Assembly (NCBI GenBank): GCA_015487335.1
Contig: WFPZ01000263.1
Location: 1-7,949 of the forward strand
Length of the DNA stretch: 7,949 nucleotides
Origin: Paracoccaceae bacterium
GTDB lineage: Bacteria; Pseudomonadota; Alphaproteobacteria; Rhodobacterales; Rhodobacteraceae
Reading direction: 5' to 3'
In this document: positions 6,476 to 7,949 of the stretch, piece after piece
Numbering within the stretch: position 1 is the stretch's first letter
Layout of the letters: every line of letters begins with the position of its first letter
Program-made: the position numbers and the translations under genes
The notes under the pieces: model-generated
Databases searched by the model: none
What the model was told of the DNA's origin: nothing
What the model saw: the letters and a program-made list of their open reading frames with translations, nothing else

Positions 6476-7870
6476 CTATCCTTCCGGATCATGTGCAATC
6501 CTGCGGGGTTCCTTCTCGATCGCGTCAGGCGACGAGATTTCCGCATCCCCCGCCACGACGCCCATGTTCTCGAACTTCCTCGCCGAGGGCAATACCCGGC
6601 TTTCCAGGGAGCCGACCGCCCGGTTGTAGGCCTCGACCGACGCGCCCAGAGCCCGCCCGATCCTGCCCAGATGATCGCTGAACGTGCTGAGGCGGTCATG
6701 GAGCTCCTTGGCTATGCGCTGCACCTCGCGGGCATTGCGGGCCATCTTTTCCTGCTGCCAGCCATAGGCAATGGCCTTGACCAGGGCCATCAAGGTGGTC
6801 GGCGTCGCAATCAGGACCTTCCGCTCGAAGGCGTATTCGATCAGCCCCGGGTCCGCCTCCACCGCCGCGCCGACGAAGGTTTCTCCGGGGATGAACATCA
6901 CCACGAAATCCGGCGTCTCGGCGATGGCGCCCTGATAGTTCTTCGAGGCCAGCAGCTTCACATGTTCGCGCACCTGCATCGCGTGGCGCTTGAGATGAGC
7001 CTGCTGCTGCTCGGGGGTCTCGGCATCGAGCGCATCAAGATAGGCCTCGAGCGGCGTCTTTGCATCCACGACGATGCTCTTGCCGCCGGGAATCCGCACG
7101 ATGGCATCCGGGCGGCGCGGCCCGTTGTCGGTTTCCAGATGATGCTCCAGCGTGTAGTCCACGTGCTCGGCCATGCCGGCCATCTCGAACACCTGACGCA
7201 GCTGCATCTCGCCCCACCGGCCGCGCGTCTTGGGGGCCCGCAGGGCCTGCACCAGTTTCCGCGTTTCCCTGTTGAGGGTCGTCTGTCCCTCGGCCAGGGC
7301 CTTCACCTGTTCGCGAATCGCCCCGTAGGCCTCGTTTCTGGTCTGCTCGATATCCTTGATCTTTTCGTCAAACTCCTGAAGCCGCTCGCTGAGCGGCTTG
7401 ACGAGGCTCTCGATCGCGCTCTTTCGTTTCTCGAGCTCGTCACGGGCCAGCTGCTCATGGTTGCGGAAACGCTCGGACGCCAGTTTCAGGAAATTCTCGG
7501 TGCTCTTGTCCAGAACGCCCGAGGCAAGGGCGGCAAACCTGTCCTCCAGCTCCTTGCGCGCGCCGCGCAGCTCTTCCAGGCGCGCCTCGTGGGCCTCCTT
7601 CAGCGCCCGGATCTCTCCTTCCCTGGCCTCGCGGGCACGAATTTCCCTGCCCAGGCTTTCATTGAGCTCCTGCAACCTTGCCTCGAGCTGCGGCACCCGT
7701 TCTGCCCGAACCTCGGCCGCTGACAGCTTCGCCCGCAGCTCGTCGGCGCCGCGCGCCTGCCGCTCCACTTCCCGCAACCGGGCCTTCAGGGCGGCAAGGC
7801 GCATGAAAAGCAGCACCCCCAGCGCAGCCAGAACGGCGCTCGCCGCCAGCCATGGATCGATATCGGACAC
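6476..7870 (-). CDS. rmuC: RmuC family DNA recombination protein
   Basis: This is RmuC, a protein that in E. coli limits inversions between short inverted repeats and is thought to act as a nuclease on DNA structures. From the GTG at 7870 it has 464 residues: a single membrane anchor at about 7-23 (WLAASAVLAALGVLLF), a long charged coiled coil to about 190, then the conserved RmuC core with LRAPKTRGRWGE at 210-221, RPDAIV at 253-258 and VVDAKTPL at 267-274. The last two form a PD-(D/E)XK-like active site. A short variable tail follows. The start is uncertain. GTG at 7870 has GGAGGG about 10 bases upstream and places the membrane helix at the N-terminus as usual. The frame stays open to the right edge, with further starts at 7924 (ATG) and 7933 (GTG) that would add a proline/glycine-rich leader. 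Identity is secure; the N-terminus is not. Confidence 0.9.
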   Translation of the reverse strand: MSDIDPWLAASAVLAALGVLLFMRLAALKARLREVERQARGADELRAKLSAAEVRAERVPQLEARLQELNESLGREIRAREAREGEIRALKEAHEARLEELRGARKELEDRFAALASGVLDKSTENFLKLASERFRNHEQLARDELEKRKSAIESLVKPLSERLQEFDEKIKDIEQTRNEAYGAIREQVKALAEGQTTLNRETRKLVQALRAPKTRGRWGEMQLRQVFEMAGMAEHVDYTLEHHLETDNGPRRPDAIVRIPGGKSIVVDAKTPLEAYLDALDAETPEQQQAHLKRHAMQVREHVKLLASKNYQGAIAETPDFVVMFIPGETFVGAAVEADPGLIEYAFERKVLIATPTTLMALVKAIAYGWQQEKMARNAREVQRIAKELHDRLSTFSDHLGRIGRALGASVEAYNRAVGSLESRVLPSARKFENMGVVAGDAEISSPDAIEKEPRRIAHDPEG

Positions 7871-7949
7871 CGTAACCTGCCCTCCAGTATCATCTCCGCG
7901 CCAAGGCGGCGCCCCCGCAGGCATGCCCGGCACAAGAACGGGCCCGCCG
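7871..7949. other. Upstream region of rmuC at the window edge
   Basis: The 79 bases right of the preferred rmuC start contain its ribosome binding site (GGAGGG read on the minus strand, near 7880) and two alternative in-frame starts. The frame is open to the edge, so part of this may be coding. No promoter is clear. Confidence 0.4.

Noticed and set aside
6491..7723. Plus-strand open frame of 410 codons opposite rmuC
   Set aside because: It is a shadow of RmuC's coiled-coil and core; no motif is recognisable.

Overview
The window is GC-rich DNA with tightly packed genes. Its gene content (a fatty-acyl-CoA-synthetase-like ligase joined to a branched-chain-amino-acid-type ABC transporter, a two-gene saccharopine pathway, a DUF3775 protein and RmuC) points to an alphaproteobacterium, most likely of the Rhodobacteraceae/Rhodobacterales. 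That placement is inferred from gene families and base composition; there is no rRNA or other taxonomic marker here.

Left part (about 1-3446, minus strand): an operon read right to left. It starts with a 654-residue AMP-forming acyl-CoA ligase (TTG start behind a strong ribosome binding site). A LivG-type ABC ATPase follows, overlapping the ligase by ATGA. Next is a LivH-type inner-membrane permease, joined to the ATPase by TGATG, which runs off the left edge. The remaining transporter parts expected for this family (LivM, LivF, a periplasmic binding protein) would lie beyond position 1. The layout suggests that an imported carboxylic acid is activated to its CoA thioester; the substrate cannot be read from sequence.

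Centre (3447-3791): a 345-bp divergent control region with an AT-rich island, a TetR-like imperfect palindrome, a GC-rich dyad and a possible promoter. Rightwards from it (3792-6001, plus strand) run two ATGA-overlapping genes: a homologue of yeast Lys1 (saccharopine dehydrogenase, lysine-forming) and a compact homologue of yeast Lys9 (saccharopine reductase, glutamate-forming). Together they would interconvert lysine plus 2-oxoglutarate with glutamate plus 2-aminoadipate semialdehyde. In a bacterium that presumably makes lysine by the diaminopimelate route, this is most likely lysine breakdown.

Right part (6034-7870 or slightly beyond, minus strand): a small DUF3775 protein, converging on the saccharopine operon with only 32 bp between stop codons, and upstream of it rmuC, a membrane-anchored coiled-coil protein with a nuclease-like core. 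I found no tRNA, rRNA, CRISPR array, insertion sequence or phage gene. All the genes belong to known families; the points worth a second look are the pairing of pathways, the divergent control region, start-codon choices and the shortened Lys9-like enzyme. I do not see a previously undescribed system here.
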